Source: Bog-756 sp963753905 (GTDB taxonomy: Bacteria; Actinomycetota; Acidimicrobiia; Acidimicrobiales; RAAP-2). From it: 64,000 bases of DNA. Position 1 is the stretch's first letter; the number at the start of each line of letters is the position of its first letter. Positions 25,380 to 35,746 of this stretch are shown here, in pieces. The position numbers were made by a program, and so were the translations under genes. The stretch covers positions 1 to 64,000 of the forward strand of contig CAVWDZ010000003.1 of assembly GCA_963753905.1 (NCBI GenBank), read 5' to 3'. Under the pieces are notes generated by a model. The model was not told where the DNA came from. It saw only the letters and a list, made by a program, of their open reading frames with translations, and did not search any database.

Positions 25380-26170
25380 CGGCGTCTGAACTCGGCGGGG
25401 CGCTTCTCGGCGAACGCCCGCTGGCCCTCCTTGGCGTCCTCGGTGGCGAAGATCGGCCAGCCGAGCTCGAGCTCGATCGCCAGGGCCTGCTCCTCGGGGA
25501 TGCCCTCTGTCGCCTTCACCGATGCCTTGATCGCCTCGACGGCGAGCGGGCCGTTGGCCCCGATGATCTCGGCGATCCCGAGGGCGGCCTCGAGGGCGGT
25601 GCCGTCGGGCACCACCCGGCCGATGAGGCCGACCTCCCTGGCCTCCTGGGCGGACATCTCGCGAGCGGTGAGCAGGAGGTCCATGGCGACGGTGAAGGGG
25701 ATCTGCCGGCGCAGGCGAACGGTGGATCCCCCGAGGGGGAAGAGGCCGCGCCTGGCCTCGAACACCCCGAACTTGGCGCTCTCTCCGGCCACCCGGATAT
25801 CGGTGGCCTGGAGGATCTCGGTGCCACCGGCGACGGCCCACCCCTCGACAGCTGCGATGAGCGGCTTTCTCAGCGAGTAGTGGCGGAGCAGGGCCCTCCA
25901 GTGGAGGTCAGGGTCCTCGGCCATCCGGCGCTGGGTCTCTTCGCTGGCCGGCCCGGACATCGACTTGAGGTCCATGCCGGCACAGAAGGTGCCCCCCGCC
26001 CCGGTGAGGATCGCACACCGGATGGCCTCGTCGCCGTCGATCTCGACCCAGGCGTCCGCCATGCCCACCAACATCGGCCCGGAGAGGGCGTTCTTCGCCT
26101 CCGGGCGGTTCATGGTCACGATCGCGGTCGAGCCGACCCGCTCGAAGGTCAGGTGCTCGGTGCCGGCCAT
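25376..26170 (-). CDS. Enoyl-CoA hydratase, EchA19-like (steroid side chain)
   Basis: 264-residue crotonase. Oxyanion-hole segments are CAILTGAGGTFCAGMDLKSM and AVEGWAVAGGTEILQATDIR, with the conserved GESAKFGVFEARRGLFPLGG carrying the active-site Glu region, and the C-terminal DAKEGQRAFAEKRPAEF. From memory the pattern is close to mycobacterial EchA19, which hydrates the cholesterol side-chain enoyl-CoA. A perfect palindromic KstR-like site lies 105 bp upstream. The stop overlaps the thioesterase start (GTGA). Confidence 0.87.
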   Translation of the reverse strand: MAGTEHLTFERVGSTAIVTMNRPEAKNALSGPMLVGMADAWVEIDGDEAIRCAILTGAGGTFCAGMDLKSMSGPASEETQRRMAEDPDLHWRALLRHYSLRKPLIAAVEGWAVAGGTEILQATDIRVAGESAKFGVFEARRGLFPLGGSTVRLRRQIPFTVAMDLLLTAREMSAQEAREVGLIGRVVPDGTALEAALGIAEIIGANGPLAVEAIKASVKATEGIPEEQALAIELELGWPIFATEDAKEGQRAFAEKRPAEFRRR

Positions 26171-26272
26171 GGTGGACCTCCCTCCGGGGCGGGCGCCTCG
26201 CGCCCGGTCCCCTGCTCCGCCGCAGCGCGACGATGGTGACGGTCGCGCCTCCGGTCGACCGAGGGCACGGTG

Positions 26273-26292
26273 AACTAGAACCTATTCTAGTT
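26273..26292. promoter_or_regulatory. KstR-like palindromic operator upstream of enoyl-CoA hydratase
   Basis: AACTAGAA-CCTA-TTCTAGTT is a perfect inverted repeat. It fits TnnAACnnGTTnnA except that one GTT is ATT. On the minus strand it contains TAGAAT, a plausible -10 box for the hydratase operon. Confidence 0.6.
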
Positions 26293-26341
26293 TCGACCGC
26301 GACAAGCAGGCCTGCGCCGCTTGCGAACCGGTACGGTCCCC

Positions 26342-28552
26342 TCAGGCGACCGACGGCCCGGCAGCCATGCCCACGATCGGGGCATTGAGGGCGAGCCCCC
26401 CGGTCGATCCCTCGAAGTGGGCGTCCCCGAAGGCGAAGATGCCCCCGTCGGCGGCCACCAGCCAGTAGCCGGCGCCGTCGGCGGTCGCTGCCATGCCCAC
26501 CACCGGGCGGTTGAGGGGGAGCCCGCCGGTCGAGCCGTGGAATCCAGCCCGTCCGAAGGCGAAGACCCCCCCGTCGGCGGCGACGAGCCAGTAGCCCGGG
26601 GTGCCGGGTGACGGTTCGGCGGACATGCCCACGATGGGCTGGTTGAGGCGGATGTTCCCGGTCGAGCCGGCGAAGGCGGCGTCCCCGAAGGCGAAGATGC
26701 CGCCGTCGGAGGCCACGATGAGATAGCCGTTGTCGTCGGGTCCCGGGGCGATGCCCACCACCGGCTGGTTGAGGTGCTGACCTCCCATCGATCCCTCGAA
26801 GTGGGCGTCCCCGAAGGCGAAGACCCCCCCGTCGGCGGCGACGAGCCAGTAGCCGCCCCCGTCGGGGGTCGCCGCCATGCCCACGATTGGGGCGCTGAGG
26901 TGGAGGGCGCCGGTCGAACCGTGGAACCCGGCGTCGCCGAAGGCGAAGATGCCACCGTCGGCGGCCACCAGCCAGTAGCCGCGGTGGTCGGGGGTGGCGG
27001 TCATGCCGACCACCCGCTGGGCCAACGGAATGTTCCCGGCGGAGCCGAAGAAGCCGGCGCCGCCGAGGGCGAACACCCCGCCGTCGGAGCCGGCGAACCA
27101 GTAGCCGGGTCGGGGCGGCGCCGGTGCCGGGGGTCCGGGCAGCCCGTCGGGACCGGTGAAGGCGTGGAGTTGGTCATTGGACGGGGCAACCACCAGTCCG
27201 TCGGCGGCGGCAGGAGAGGGGAAGTCGGAGTCGGTGCCACCGATCGAGAACTGCTGGTCGAGGTTCCCGTTTGCCGGGTCGAGGGCGTAGAGGGTGCCTC
27301 CGCCGATCGACCAGACCTCACCACCGGCCACGATCGGGGACCCGTGGGCACCGCTCGACGTGTGCCAGAGCGCCATGGGGGGCGAGGAAGCCGTCGGTGT
27401 GACCGCTCGCAGCCCGTCGCTGCAGGGCACGAACAGGGTGCCGTTGAGATCGGCGGACCCGCCGTCCGGGTCACTGCCGCAGAAATCGGGGGACGACTGC
27501 ACCTGACCGCCGATGTGGCCGAGGGCCGACTGGCGCATCAGATAGGCCGTGTGCGACTTGCCCACCTGGAAGACCAGGCCGTTGGGGAGGAGGGCCGGTG
27601 CCGTCGATCCGAGGTCGGCGTCAGAGGAGTTGTCCGCGTGCCAGGTGGTCGGTGCGAAGTAGTCGACCACCTGCATGGTCACCGGATTGAGCTCGATGAC
27701 CCCGTCGCTGTAGTCGTACGAGCTCGAAGGGGCCGAGCTGTTGCCGGTAGCCACCCAGACGTTCCCTTGGGCGTCGATGGTCGGGGCTGCCCCACCCATC
27801 CAGACCGCGCCCTGGTTGAAGTCCTTGGCGACGACGAAGGTCGAGGGTGCAGCACCGTCCTCCGGGGCCGAGACCACGAGCCCGTGGTAGGTCCCGCAGT
27901 CACCGTCGTTCCCGCCGAACCCGGCGATGACCCGGCCGTCGTCGAGGGCCAGGGAGGCCCGCTGGAGCTCGAATGCAAAATTGGGGACGAGGTTCGGCGG
28001 GTCGATGACCTCATTGAGGAGGATCGCCCCGGTGTACATGTCGAGGCCGATGAGGCGATGGTCGGCGGCATGGGCACCCGCCTGTTCGGCGGCCACCACG
28101 AAGATCTCACCACGGGCGGTGTCGATGACCGGGGTCGAGGTGATCCCGACCGGATCGATGTTGCCGCAGTGCCCCGGGACGGTCGAGAGGGAGAGGGGCG
28201 TGCCCACGTGGGTGGCCCAGAGCACGGCCCCGGTGTCGGCGGCGAGGGCGTACACGGTGTCGTTCTCGGTGGCCGTGTAGACCCGCCCGGTGTCGATGAG
28301 CGGCTGGGCGTAGACGCTCCCGTCGAGGGTGGCCGAGGTCCACGCGGCGGCGGCCGGGGAGAACGGTGCCCCCGAGGCGTCGACCCCGGTGCGGAGGCCG
28401 TTCTGGTCGAAGGTGGTCCAGCTAGACGACGGCGCGATACGGGGCCCGGGCGCGGTCGAGGCCAGGGCGGGGGCTGAGCCGAGTGTGAGGACGGTTGCCG
28501 TGGCCACCATCAGGATGGTGGCCTGGCGCAGGGGGCTGTGGGGGGTGCGCAT
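26342..28552 (-). CDS. Secreted PQQ-like beta-propeller protein with C-terminal six-unit GYWLVAADGG domain
   Basis: 736 residues. Signal peptide (ATILMVATATVLTLGSAPALA) ends near residue 32. Residues about 45-480 form a PQQ-enzyme-like propeller: DGSVYAQPLIDTGRVYTATE, YALAADTGAVLWATHVG, STPVIDTARGEIFVVA, HRLIGLDMYTG, GNVWVATGNSS, GTLYALDPANGN. No quinoprotein catalytic Asp/Ca site could be assigned, so enzyme activity is doubtful. After a Pro-rich linker come exactly six 42-residue units, here GYWLVAADGG-type and more diverged than at 18 kb. It lies between the two KstR-like-controlled units but shows no operator itself. Extracellular, function unknown. Confidence 0.8.
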   Translation of the reverse strand: MRTPHSPLRQATILMVATATVLTLGSAPALASTAPGPRIAPSSSWTTFDQNGLRTGVDASGAPFSPAAAAWTSATLDGSVYAQPLIDTGRVYTATENDTVYALAADTGAVLWATHVGTPLSLSTVPGHCGNIDPVGITSTPVIDTARGEIFVVAAEQAGAHAADHRLIGLDMYTGAILLNEVIDPPNLVPNFAFELQRASLALDDGRVIAGFGGNDGDCGTYHGLVVSAPEDGAAPSTFVVAKDFNQGAVWMGGAAPTIDAQGNVWVATGNSSAPSSSYDYSDGVIELNPVTMQVVDYFAPTTWHADNSSDADLGSTAPALLPNGLVFQVGKSHTAYLMRQSALGHIGGQVQSSPDFCGSDPDGGSADLNGTLFVPCSDGLRAVTPTASSPPMALWHTSSGAHGSPIVAGGEVWSIGGGTLYALDPANGNLDQQFSIGGTDSDFPSPAAADGLVVAPSNDQLHAFTGPDGLPGPPAPAPPRPGYWFAGSDGGVFALGGAGFFGSAGNIPLAQRVVGMTATPDHRGYWLVAADGGIFAFGDAGFHGSTGALHLSAPIVGMAATPDGGGYWLVAADGGVFAFGDAHFEGSMGGQHLNQPVVGIAPGPDDNGYLIVASDGGIFAFGDAAFAGSTGNIRLNQPIVGMSAEPSPGTPGYWLVAADGGVFAFGRAGFHGSTGGLPLNRPVVGMAATADGAGYWLVAADGGIFAFGDAHFEGSTGGLALNAPIVGMAAGPSVA
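26345..27110 (-). repeat. Six tandem 42-residue GYWLVAADGG units
   Basis: Six units with conserved GY.LVA.DGG.FAFG.A.F.GS.G..L..P.VGM. Unit lengths are 42 residues with one insertion (PSPGTPG). DNA identity between units is lower than in the 18-kb copy. Confidence 0.85.
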
Positions 28553-28617
28553 CCCCCCACTTCACCACGGAACGCATGTCCGGCGCACCCGCATCGGGCG
28601 CCGACCGGACGGTCGCT

Positions 28618-29778
28618 TCAGATGCGCTCGAGGATCGTGCCGGTGGCCAGCGCCCCACCGCAGCACATGGTGACGAGGGCCAGGTTCTTGTCGGACCGCT
28701 CGAGCTCGTGGAGGGCGGTGGTGATGAGGCGGGCGCCGGTCGAGCCGACCGGGTGGCCGAGGGCGATCGCGCCGCCGTTCACGTTGACCTTGTCCCAGTC
28801 TGCGCCGTGGACCTTGCCCCACGACATCGCGACCGAGGCGAAGGCCTCGTTGATCTCGACGATGTCGATGTCGGCCAGGGTCATCCCGGCCTTCTTGAGC
28901 ACGTCGGTCGTCGCGGCGATGGGCCCGTCGAGGTGGTAGTAGGGATCGGAGCCGACAAGGGTCTGGGCCACGATCCGGGCCCGCGGGCGCAGGCCGAGCT
29001 CGCCGGCCCGGGCCTCGGACATCCAGAGGACCGCGGCCGCACCGTCGGAGATCTGCGAGCTGTTCCCGGCGGTGTGCATGCCTTCGGGCAACACCGGCTT
29101 GAGGTTGGCCAGACCCTCACGGGTGGTCTCGCGCGGACCCTGGTCCCTCGACACGATGGTCCGCTCGCCGGTCGGGCCGTCCGGTCCGACCACCGGCGCC
29201 TCGATCGGGGCGATCTCGCGATCGAACCGGCCCTCGGCGACCGCCACAGCCGCCTTGCGCTGCGACTCGAACCCGAGCCAGTCCACGTCGTCCCGGGTGA
29301 TGCCGTACTTCTGTGCGATCCGCTCGGCCGCGTTGAACTGGTCGGGCATGTCCCAGGGGAAGTTCTCGGGACGGGACTTGCCCGGGCCGTTGAAGGCGTT
29401 GGCCCCGAGCCCGACCCGGCTCATCGCTTCGACCCCGCAGGCGATGCCGGCGTGGATGGCATCGGCGCTGATCAGGTTGGCCACGAAGTTGTTGGCCTGT
29501 TGCGCAGAGCCGCACTGACAATCGACGGTGGTTGCCGCCACCTCGTAGGGGAGCCCCTGGCTCAGCCAGGCGGTGCGGGTGACGTTGGAGGCCTGCTCGC
29601 CGGCCTGGGTCACGCATCCCCCGACGATCTGCTCCACGTCCCCGGGGTCGATGCCGGCGCGCTTGACCAGCTCGACCTGTGCGGCACCCAGGAGCTCTGC
29701 GGCGTGGAAGCCGGAGAGCCAGCCGTTGCGCTTCCCGATCGGGGTACGGACTGCTTCGACGATCACCGGCTGGGCCAT
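28618..29778 (-). CDS. fadA5: Acetyl-CoA acetyltransferase, FadA5-like steroid 3-ketoacyl-CoA thiolase
   Basis: 386 residues from ATG 29778 with AAGGGGGAG upstream. Thiolase signatures: nucleophile Cys in TVDCQCGSAQQAN near 91, NEAFAS, NVNGGAIALGHPVGSTGAR with catalytic His, and second Cys in MCCGGALATG. The N-terminus PVIVEAVRTPIGKRNGWLSG and the segment IACGVEAMSRVGLGAN closely follow mycobacterial FadA5 as I remember it. FadA5 cleaves acetyl-CoA from cholesterol side-chain 3-oxoacyl-CoA. A KstR-type operator at 29818-29831 overlaps the TATACT -10 box about 40 bp upstream. Confidence 0.88.
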   Translation of the reverse strand: MAQPVIVEAVRTPIGKRNGWLSGFHAAELLGAAQVELVKRAGIDPGDVEQIVGGCVTQAGEQASNVTRTAWLSQGLPYEVAATTVDCQCGSAQQANNFVANLISADAIHAGIACGVEAMSRVGLGANAFNGPGKSRPENFPWDMPDQFNAAERIAQKYGITRDDVDWLGFESQRKAAVAVAEGRFDREIAPIEAPVVGPDGPTGERTIVSRDQGPRETTREGLANLKPVLPEGMHTAGNSSQISDGAAAVLWMSEARAGELGLRPRARIVAQTLVGSDPYYHLDGPIAATTDVLKKAGMTLADIDIVEINEAFASVAMSWGKVHGADWDKVNVNGGAIALGHPVGSTGARLITTALHELERSDKNLALVTMCCGGALATGTILERI

Positions 29779-29817
29779 GGCGGGTCTCCCCCTTGGAGGT
29801 TCTGGTTGGCAAAAGTA

Positions 29818-29831
29818 TAGAACCTGTTCCA
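29818..29831. promoter_or_regulatory. KstR-type operator upstream of FadA5-like thiolase
   Basis: TAGAACCTGTTCCA fits TnnAACnnGTTnnA exactly. On the minus strand its end overlaps TATACT, a strong -10 candidate for the thiolase gene. Confidence 0.65.
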
Positions 29832-29899
29832 GTGGCCTGGTCCGGTGCGGTACCCTCCGATCGGGCGAGCGGGGACCGTCACCGCTGTCCAGGGGGAGA

Positions 29900-31032
29900 A
29901 TGGCGATGGTGTCTCCGAAGGTCCTCGCCGCGGTCGCGGCCTGCTGCCTCGTTCTCAGCGCGGGATGCTCCTCCTCTCGCACGGGGTCGGCCTCCCCCCC
30001 GCCGCCCTATCAGCACGAGGGGCCGGACCCGGTCGGGGTCACCACGCTCGACCTCGGCTCGGCCGGCCCGGTGTTCGGCGAGCGCCTTGCCACCGTCTAC
30101 TACCCGGCCGACCCGGCCCATCTCGCCGGGCACACCCCGTTCAGCTACGCCGAGGCTTCGACCTTGCCCACCTCCTACCAGGCGATCCTGCCGGCCAAGT
30201 ACAACCAGGTGACCACGATCCACGCCTTCTCCGATCCGCCGGCGTCGAGGAAGGGTCCGTACCCGATCGTCCTGTTCAGCCACGGGGACGGCGGTGAACG
30301 ACTGCTCTATTCGTCGCTGTTGGCCGGCATCGCCTCGTGGGGGTACGTGGTGGTCAGCGCCGACTACCTCGAACGTGGCCTGGCGGCCTACGTCCTCCAG
30401 ACCGGGGACCATTCGACCCCGGCCCACGATTCGGCCGTCATGGCTTCGTCACTGGCCGCGGTGGAGCAGGCGTCGGAGAGTCCCGCCTCGGTGCTCTACG
30501 ACTCGTCGGATCCCTCACGGATCGCCGCGGTCGGCCACTCGTCGGGTGGCGGCACTGCGTTCGACGCCCTCGACGGCGCGGGAGTGGCCACCGCCGTGGG
30601 GTGGGCCCCGGTCTCACCGACCGGCACCCCGTCGGCAAAGCCGGTCATGCTCATCGGCGCCGAGGGGGACACCGTGGTGCCGCCGTCCCAGGTGCGGAAG
30701 ACCTTCAACGCCTTCAAGGGCCCGAAGGCCCTGGTCGAGATCTCCGGCGAGGGCCACAACACCTACACCGACATCTGCACGGGGATCCGGTCGGGCATCG
30801 GACTGATCCCTTACGCCCTCAGCCAGCACTTCGTCTCGGCTGCGAACGCCGCGTTCGCCCTCAACGGATGCCGGTCCTCGGACCTCCCTCCCGCCCGGTT
30901 CTGGCCGGTCGTACAGTTCTATACGGTGCTCCAGCTCCACAATGTGTTCCAGCACGACCCGACGGCGACGGTCCCCACCCCGGTCCCCGGACAGTTTCCC
31001 GGGTTCACCGTGACCGTGACCCAGGCCCCGTG

Positions 31033-31033
<1 letters not shown>
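29900..31033 (+). CDS. Lipoprotein alpha/beta hydrolase (PAF-acetylhydrolase/chlorophyllase-like)
   Basis: 377 residues from ATG 29900 (or ATG 29906, better spaced from AGGGGGA). The lipoprotein signal VLAAVAACCLVLSAGC ends in lipobox LSAGC, so the protein is membrane-anchored outside the cell. The hydrolase core has YPIVLFSHGDGGER (oxyanion region), nucleophile Ser in AAVGHSSGGG near 212, acid in LIGAEGDTVVPPS and His in SGEGHNTYTD. This resembles platelet-activating-factor acetylhydrolase and similar esterases. It overlaps the next gene by one base (TGATG), making a two-gene operon with the sterol desaturase-like protein; a lipid ester substrate is plausible. Confidence 0.82.
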
Positions 31034-32157
<1,124 letters not shown>

Positions 32158-32215
32158 GCCCGTCGACACGGGTCAGGCGCCGGCAACCAGGCCTTCCCTG
32201 GACAGATTCTGACTG

Positions 32216-35200
32216 CTATGCGCCGTGACCCACGCAGGTGCCGCCGTCGCTCGAACTGTTCGTGCTGTCGGGGCAGGTCGTGTGCGACCAGGTGACACCG
32301 GTCACGATGGCGTGGGTCATGACTGCACCGGCGAGGTTGGCCCCGGTGAGGTTGGCGTCGGTGAGGTTCGCACCGGTGAGCGTGGCATCGGTCAGAGTGG
32401 CACTGGTCAAGTTGTCCCCGGTGAGGTTGGCGCCCGAGAGCGAAGCCTTGGACAGGTCCGCGCCGGGCCCGATGAGGTAGCCATCGACGAGCTTCCAGCC
32501 AGACGGAAGAGCCGAGGGCGTTCCGGTGATGCCGCCCGAGACGACGCCCCGGAGAATCGCGCCCTTGAGGTCGACGCCGTTCAGATCCGCCTTGATGAGC
32601 ACCGCGTCGGTCAGGTTTGCGCCGGGACCCATGAGGTAGTCATTGACGATGGTCCAATGGGCCGGGAGCGCCGACGGGGTGCCGATGAGGTCACCCGAAG
32701 ACACGTCGTTCAGCGAGGCCTTGAGGAAGGTGGCTTCGGTGAGGGTCGCTCCGGTCAGGGTGGCGTTGAAGAGACTGGCGCCGGTGAAGATGGCCGTGGT
32801 CAGGTTGGCCCCGGCAAGATCGGCGTCGGTCAGAGTGGCATCGGTCAGGGTGGCACTGGTCAGGTTGGCCCCGTCCAGGTTGGTCCCGGAAAGAGAGGCG
32901 CCCGTCAGGGATGCGCCGGTCAGGGTTGCACCACCGAGGTTTGCGCCGTTGAGGATCGCAGCCCCCAGGTTGGCGTCGGCCAGGTCGACCCCGGACAGGG
33001 CTGCACCCGTCAGGGTCGCACCGGCCAGGTCTGCGCCGGGCCCGATGAGGTAGCCGTTTACCAAACTCCACCCCGAAGGAAGGCCCGTCGGCGTCCCGAC
33101 GATGCCACCCGAGACGACGCCGCCGAGGGTTGTCCCGGTGAAGGTGGCCCCGCTGAGGGTCGCACCGGTGAAGGTGGCCCCGCTGAGGGTGGATCCGTCG
33201 AAGGTGACTCCGGTGAGAATGGCGTCGGTGAAGTTGACGTCAGTGAGGTCGATCGTGCTCAGGTTGGCGTCGCTCAGGTTGGCGCCGCTCAGGTTGGCGC
33301 CCGGATACACCTGATATCCGTCCACGATCAGCCGGGGTATCACGGTCACGCTCGGCGCCGATGCAGGCCCCGCCCCGACCTTGTTGGTGGCCGTCACCGT
33401 GAAGCTGTACTTCGAGTTGTTGGTGAGTCCGGTGACCGTGCAGCTGTCGACTTCGGGCTTGACGACCGTGTAGGTGCAGGTCTCGCCACCGGGGGACGCT
33501 GTGACCACGTAGCCGAGGATCGTCGCTCCGCCGTTCGAGGCGGGGGGTGACCACGTGACAGTGGCACTCGCATTGCCGGGGGTGACCATACCGATGACCG
33601 GCGCACCCGGAACCGTTGCAGTCGGGGTCACGGCATTGGACTGCGCCGACGGCGGACCGGTGTTGATGGCGTTGATCGCCGCCACGGTGAACGTGTAAGA
33701 GACACCGTCGGTGAGGCCGGTCACGAGGTCAGAAAGAACGACGCCGACCACAACGGCAGTTTGGGCCACCCCTGCCTTGTACGGCGTGATCGAGTATCCG
33801 GTGATCTTGCTGCCGCCGTTTGAGGCCGGAGCGGTCCAGGTCACCGTCGCAGCGGTGTTCCCAGCGGTGGCGGTGCCGATGGTCGGCGCACCGGGAGCCG
33901 TCGCGGTGGGAATCACCGCATTGGACATGAGCGACGGCGGACCGGTGTTGATGACGTTGATCGCCGCCACGGTGAACGTGTAAGAGACACCGTCGGTGAG
34001 ACCGGTCACGACATGGCTCGTGACCACGCCGACGGTGATGCCGGCCTGGGCGGTGGTGCCGCTGTACGGCGTGATCAGGTAGCCCGTGATCGGGCTGCCG
34101 CCGTCGGAGGCCGGGGCCTTCCAGGTCACCGTCGCACTCTCGTTGCCCGGTGTCGCCGTGCCGATGGTCGGCGCGCCGGGAGCGGAGGCCGGGGTCACGG
34201 CATTGGACTGCCCCGATGGCGCCCCGGTGTTGATGGCGTTGATGGCGGCCACGGTGAACGTGTACGTGGTGCCGTTGGTGAGGCCGGTCACGTCGTAGCC
34301 GAGGACGTTGCCGACCGTGATGCCGGTCTGGGCTGTGGTGCCGATGTACGGCGTGATCAGATAGTTGGTGATCGGGCTCCCGCCGTCGGAGGCCGGGGCC
34401 TTCCAGGTCACCGTCGCGCTTTCGTCACCTGGTGTCGCGGTGCCGATGGTCGGAGCTCCGGGGGCGACACCCATGGGAGTCACCGGATTGGACTGCGCCG
34501 ATGGCGGACCGGTGTTGATGGCGTTGATGGCCGCCACGGTGAAGGTGTACATGGCGCCGTTGGTGAGGCCGGTCACGACGTCGCTGTCCACATCGCCGAC
34601 TGTGATGCCGTTCTGGGCTGTCGTACCGATGTAGGGCGTGATCAGATAGTTCGTGATGGGGCTGCCGCCATCGGACGTCGGTGGACTCCAGGTCACGGTC
34701 GCGCTGGCGTGTCCTGCCGTGGACACGCCGATGGTCGGCGCACCGGGAGCCGTTGCAGGGGTCACTGCGTTCGATGGTCCCGATGCCGGACCGGTGTTTA
34801 TGGCGTTGATGGCCGCCACGGTGAAGGTGTACGTGCTGCCGTTGGTGAGGCCGGTCACGTCGTAGCCGAGGACGTTGCCGACCGCGGTGCCGGTCTGGGC
34901 TGTGGTGCCGATGTACGGCGTGACCAGGTAGCCGCTGATGGGGCTGCCGCCATCGGACGTCGGTGGACTCCAGGTCACGGTGGCGCTGGCGTTGCCTGGC
35001 GTCGCCGTGCCGATGGTCGGCGCACCGGGAGCGGTTGCCGGGGTCACGGCATTCGACATTCCAGATGGCGGGCCGGTGTTGATGTCGTTGATCGCCGCCA
35101 CGGTGAAGGTGTACGTGGTGCCGTTGGTGAGGCCGGTCACGTCGTAGCTGAGGACATTGCCCACCGTGATGCCGGTCTGGGCGGTGGCACCGATATAGGG

Positions 35201-35746
35201 CGTGATCAGGTAGTTGGTGATCATGATGCCGCCGTTTGAGGCCGGAGCGGTCCAGGTCACCGTCGCGCTCCCGTTGCCCGGCGTCGCCGTGCCGATGGTC
35301 GGCGCACCGGGGGCGGTGTCCTCCGGAGTCACCGGGTTGGATCTGCCCGACGCTGGACCGGTGCCGGCCGAGTTGGTCGCGGCGACGGTGAACTCGTACG
35401 TCGTGGCATTGGAAAGACCGGTGACGACGTCACTCTGGACACTGCCGACAGTGATGGTCGGCAGTGGTGCGCCACTCGCGAGGACGTATGGCGTGATCAC
35501 GTACCCGATGATCGTGCCGCCGCCGTTGGAGGCCGGAGGGGACCAGGTGACGGTTGCGCTGGAAGGACCCGCGGTTGCGATGCCGATCGCCGGAGCTCCC
35601 GGCTTGACGATCGGGATCGCGCCGACAGGCGACGTGATGACCAGAGCGAACGCTGTCGCTGCGGTCACAGCCAACACAACGAGTTGCAGCGATTTGCTAC
35701 CAGCTCCGCGGGAACGGCGCCCCATCGTTCGACCCGACATGCCCAT
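32216..35746 (-). CDS. Giant secreted protein: eight FN3 domains plus pentapeptide repeats
   Basis: About 1176 residues from ATG 35746 (GGAAGGG nine bases upstream; ATGs at 35782 and 35767 are alternatives). Signal/anchor: SLQLVVLAVTAATAFALVITS. Eight fibronectin type III domains follow, each opening PGAPTIGTATPG(N)xSATVTW and closing SNAVTP. The end is a pentapeptide-repeat region (A(D/N)LSGA, A(T/I)LTGA) in three blocks, each introduced by LPSGWxLVxGYLIGPGADL. FN3 arrays usually mediate adhesion; pentapeptide repeats form right-handed beta-helices. Neighbouring FN3 DNA is highly similar, implying recent duplication. An exact 21-bp motif array lies upstream (35923-36006). Confidence 0.82.
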   Translation of the reverse strand: MGMSGRTMGRRSRGAGSKSLQLVVLAVTAATAFALVITSPVGAIPIVKPGAPAIGIATAGPSSATVTWSPPASNGGGTIIGYVITPYVLASGAPLPTITVGSVQSDVVTGLSNATTYEFTVAATNSAGTGPASGRSNPVTPEDTAPGAPTIGTATPGNGSATVTWTAPASNGGIMITNYLITPYIGATAQTGITVGNVLSYDVTGLTNGTTYTFTVAAINDINTGPPSGMSNAVTPATAPGAPTIGTATPGNASATVTWSPPTSDGGSPISGYLVTPYIGTTAQTGTAVGNVLGYDVTGLTNGSTYTFTVAAINAINTGPASGPSNAVTPATAPGAPTIGVSTAGHASATVTWSPPTSDGGSPITNYLITPYIGTTAQNGITVGDVDSDVVTGLTNGAMYTFTVAAINAINTGPPSAQSNPVTPMGVAPGAPTIGTATPGDESATVTWKAPASDGGSPITNYLITPYIGTTAQTGITVGNVLGYDVTGLTNGTTYTFTVAAINAINTGAPSGQSNAVTPASAPGAPTIGTATPGNESATVTWKAPASDGGSPITGYLITPYSGTTAQAGITVGVVTSHVVTGLTDGVSYTFTVAAINVINTGPPSLMSNAVIPTATAPGAPTIGTATAGNTAATVTWTAPASNGGSKITGYSITPYKAGVAQTAVVVGVVLSDLVTGLTDGVSYTFTVAAINAINTGPPSAQSNAVTPTATVPGAPVIGMVTPGNASATVTWSPPASNGGATILGYVVTASPGGETCTYTVVKPEVDSCTVTGLTNNSKYSFTVTATNKVGAGPASAPSVTVIPRLIVDGYQVYPGANLSGANLSDANLSTIDLTDVNFTDAILTGVTFDGSTLSGATFTGATLSGATFTGTTLGGVVSGGIVGTPTGLPSGWSLVNGYLIGPGADLAGATLTGAALSGVDLADANLGAAILNGANLGGATLTGASLTGASLSGTNLDGANLTSATLTDATLTDADLAGANLTTAIFTGASLFNATLTGATLTEATFLKASLNDVSSGDLIGTPSALPAHWTIVNDYLMGPGANLTDAVLIKADLNGVDLKGAILRGVVSGGITGTPSALPSGWKLVDGYLIGPGADLSKASLSGANLTGDNLTSATLTDATLTGANLTDANLTGANLAGAVMTHAIVTGVTWSHTTCPDSTNSSSDGGTCVGHGA

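Noticed and set aside
32225..35239. Long plus-strand open frames opposite the FN3/pentapeptide gene
   Set aside because: They are repetitive only because the sense gene is; no signal, domain or ribosome site. The minus-strand gene has FN3 and pentapeptide signatures.
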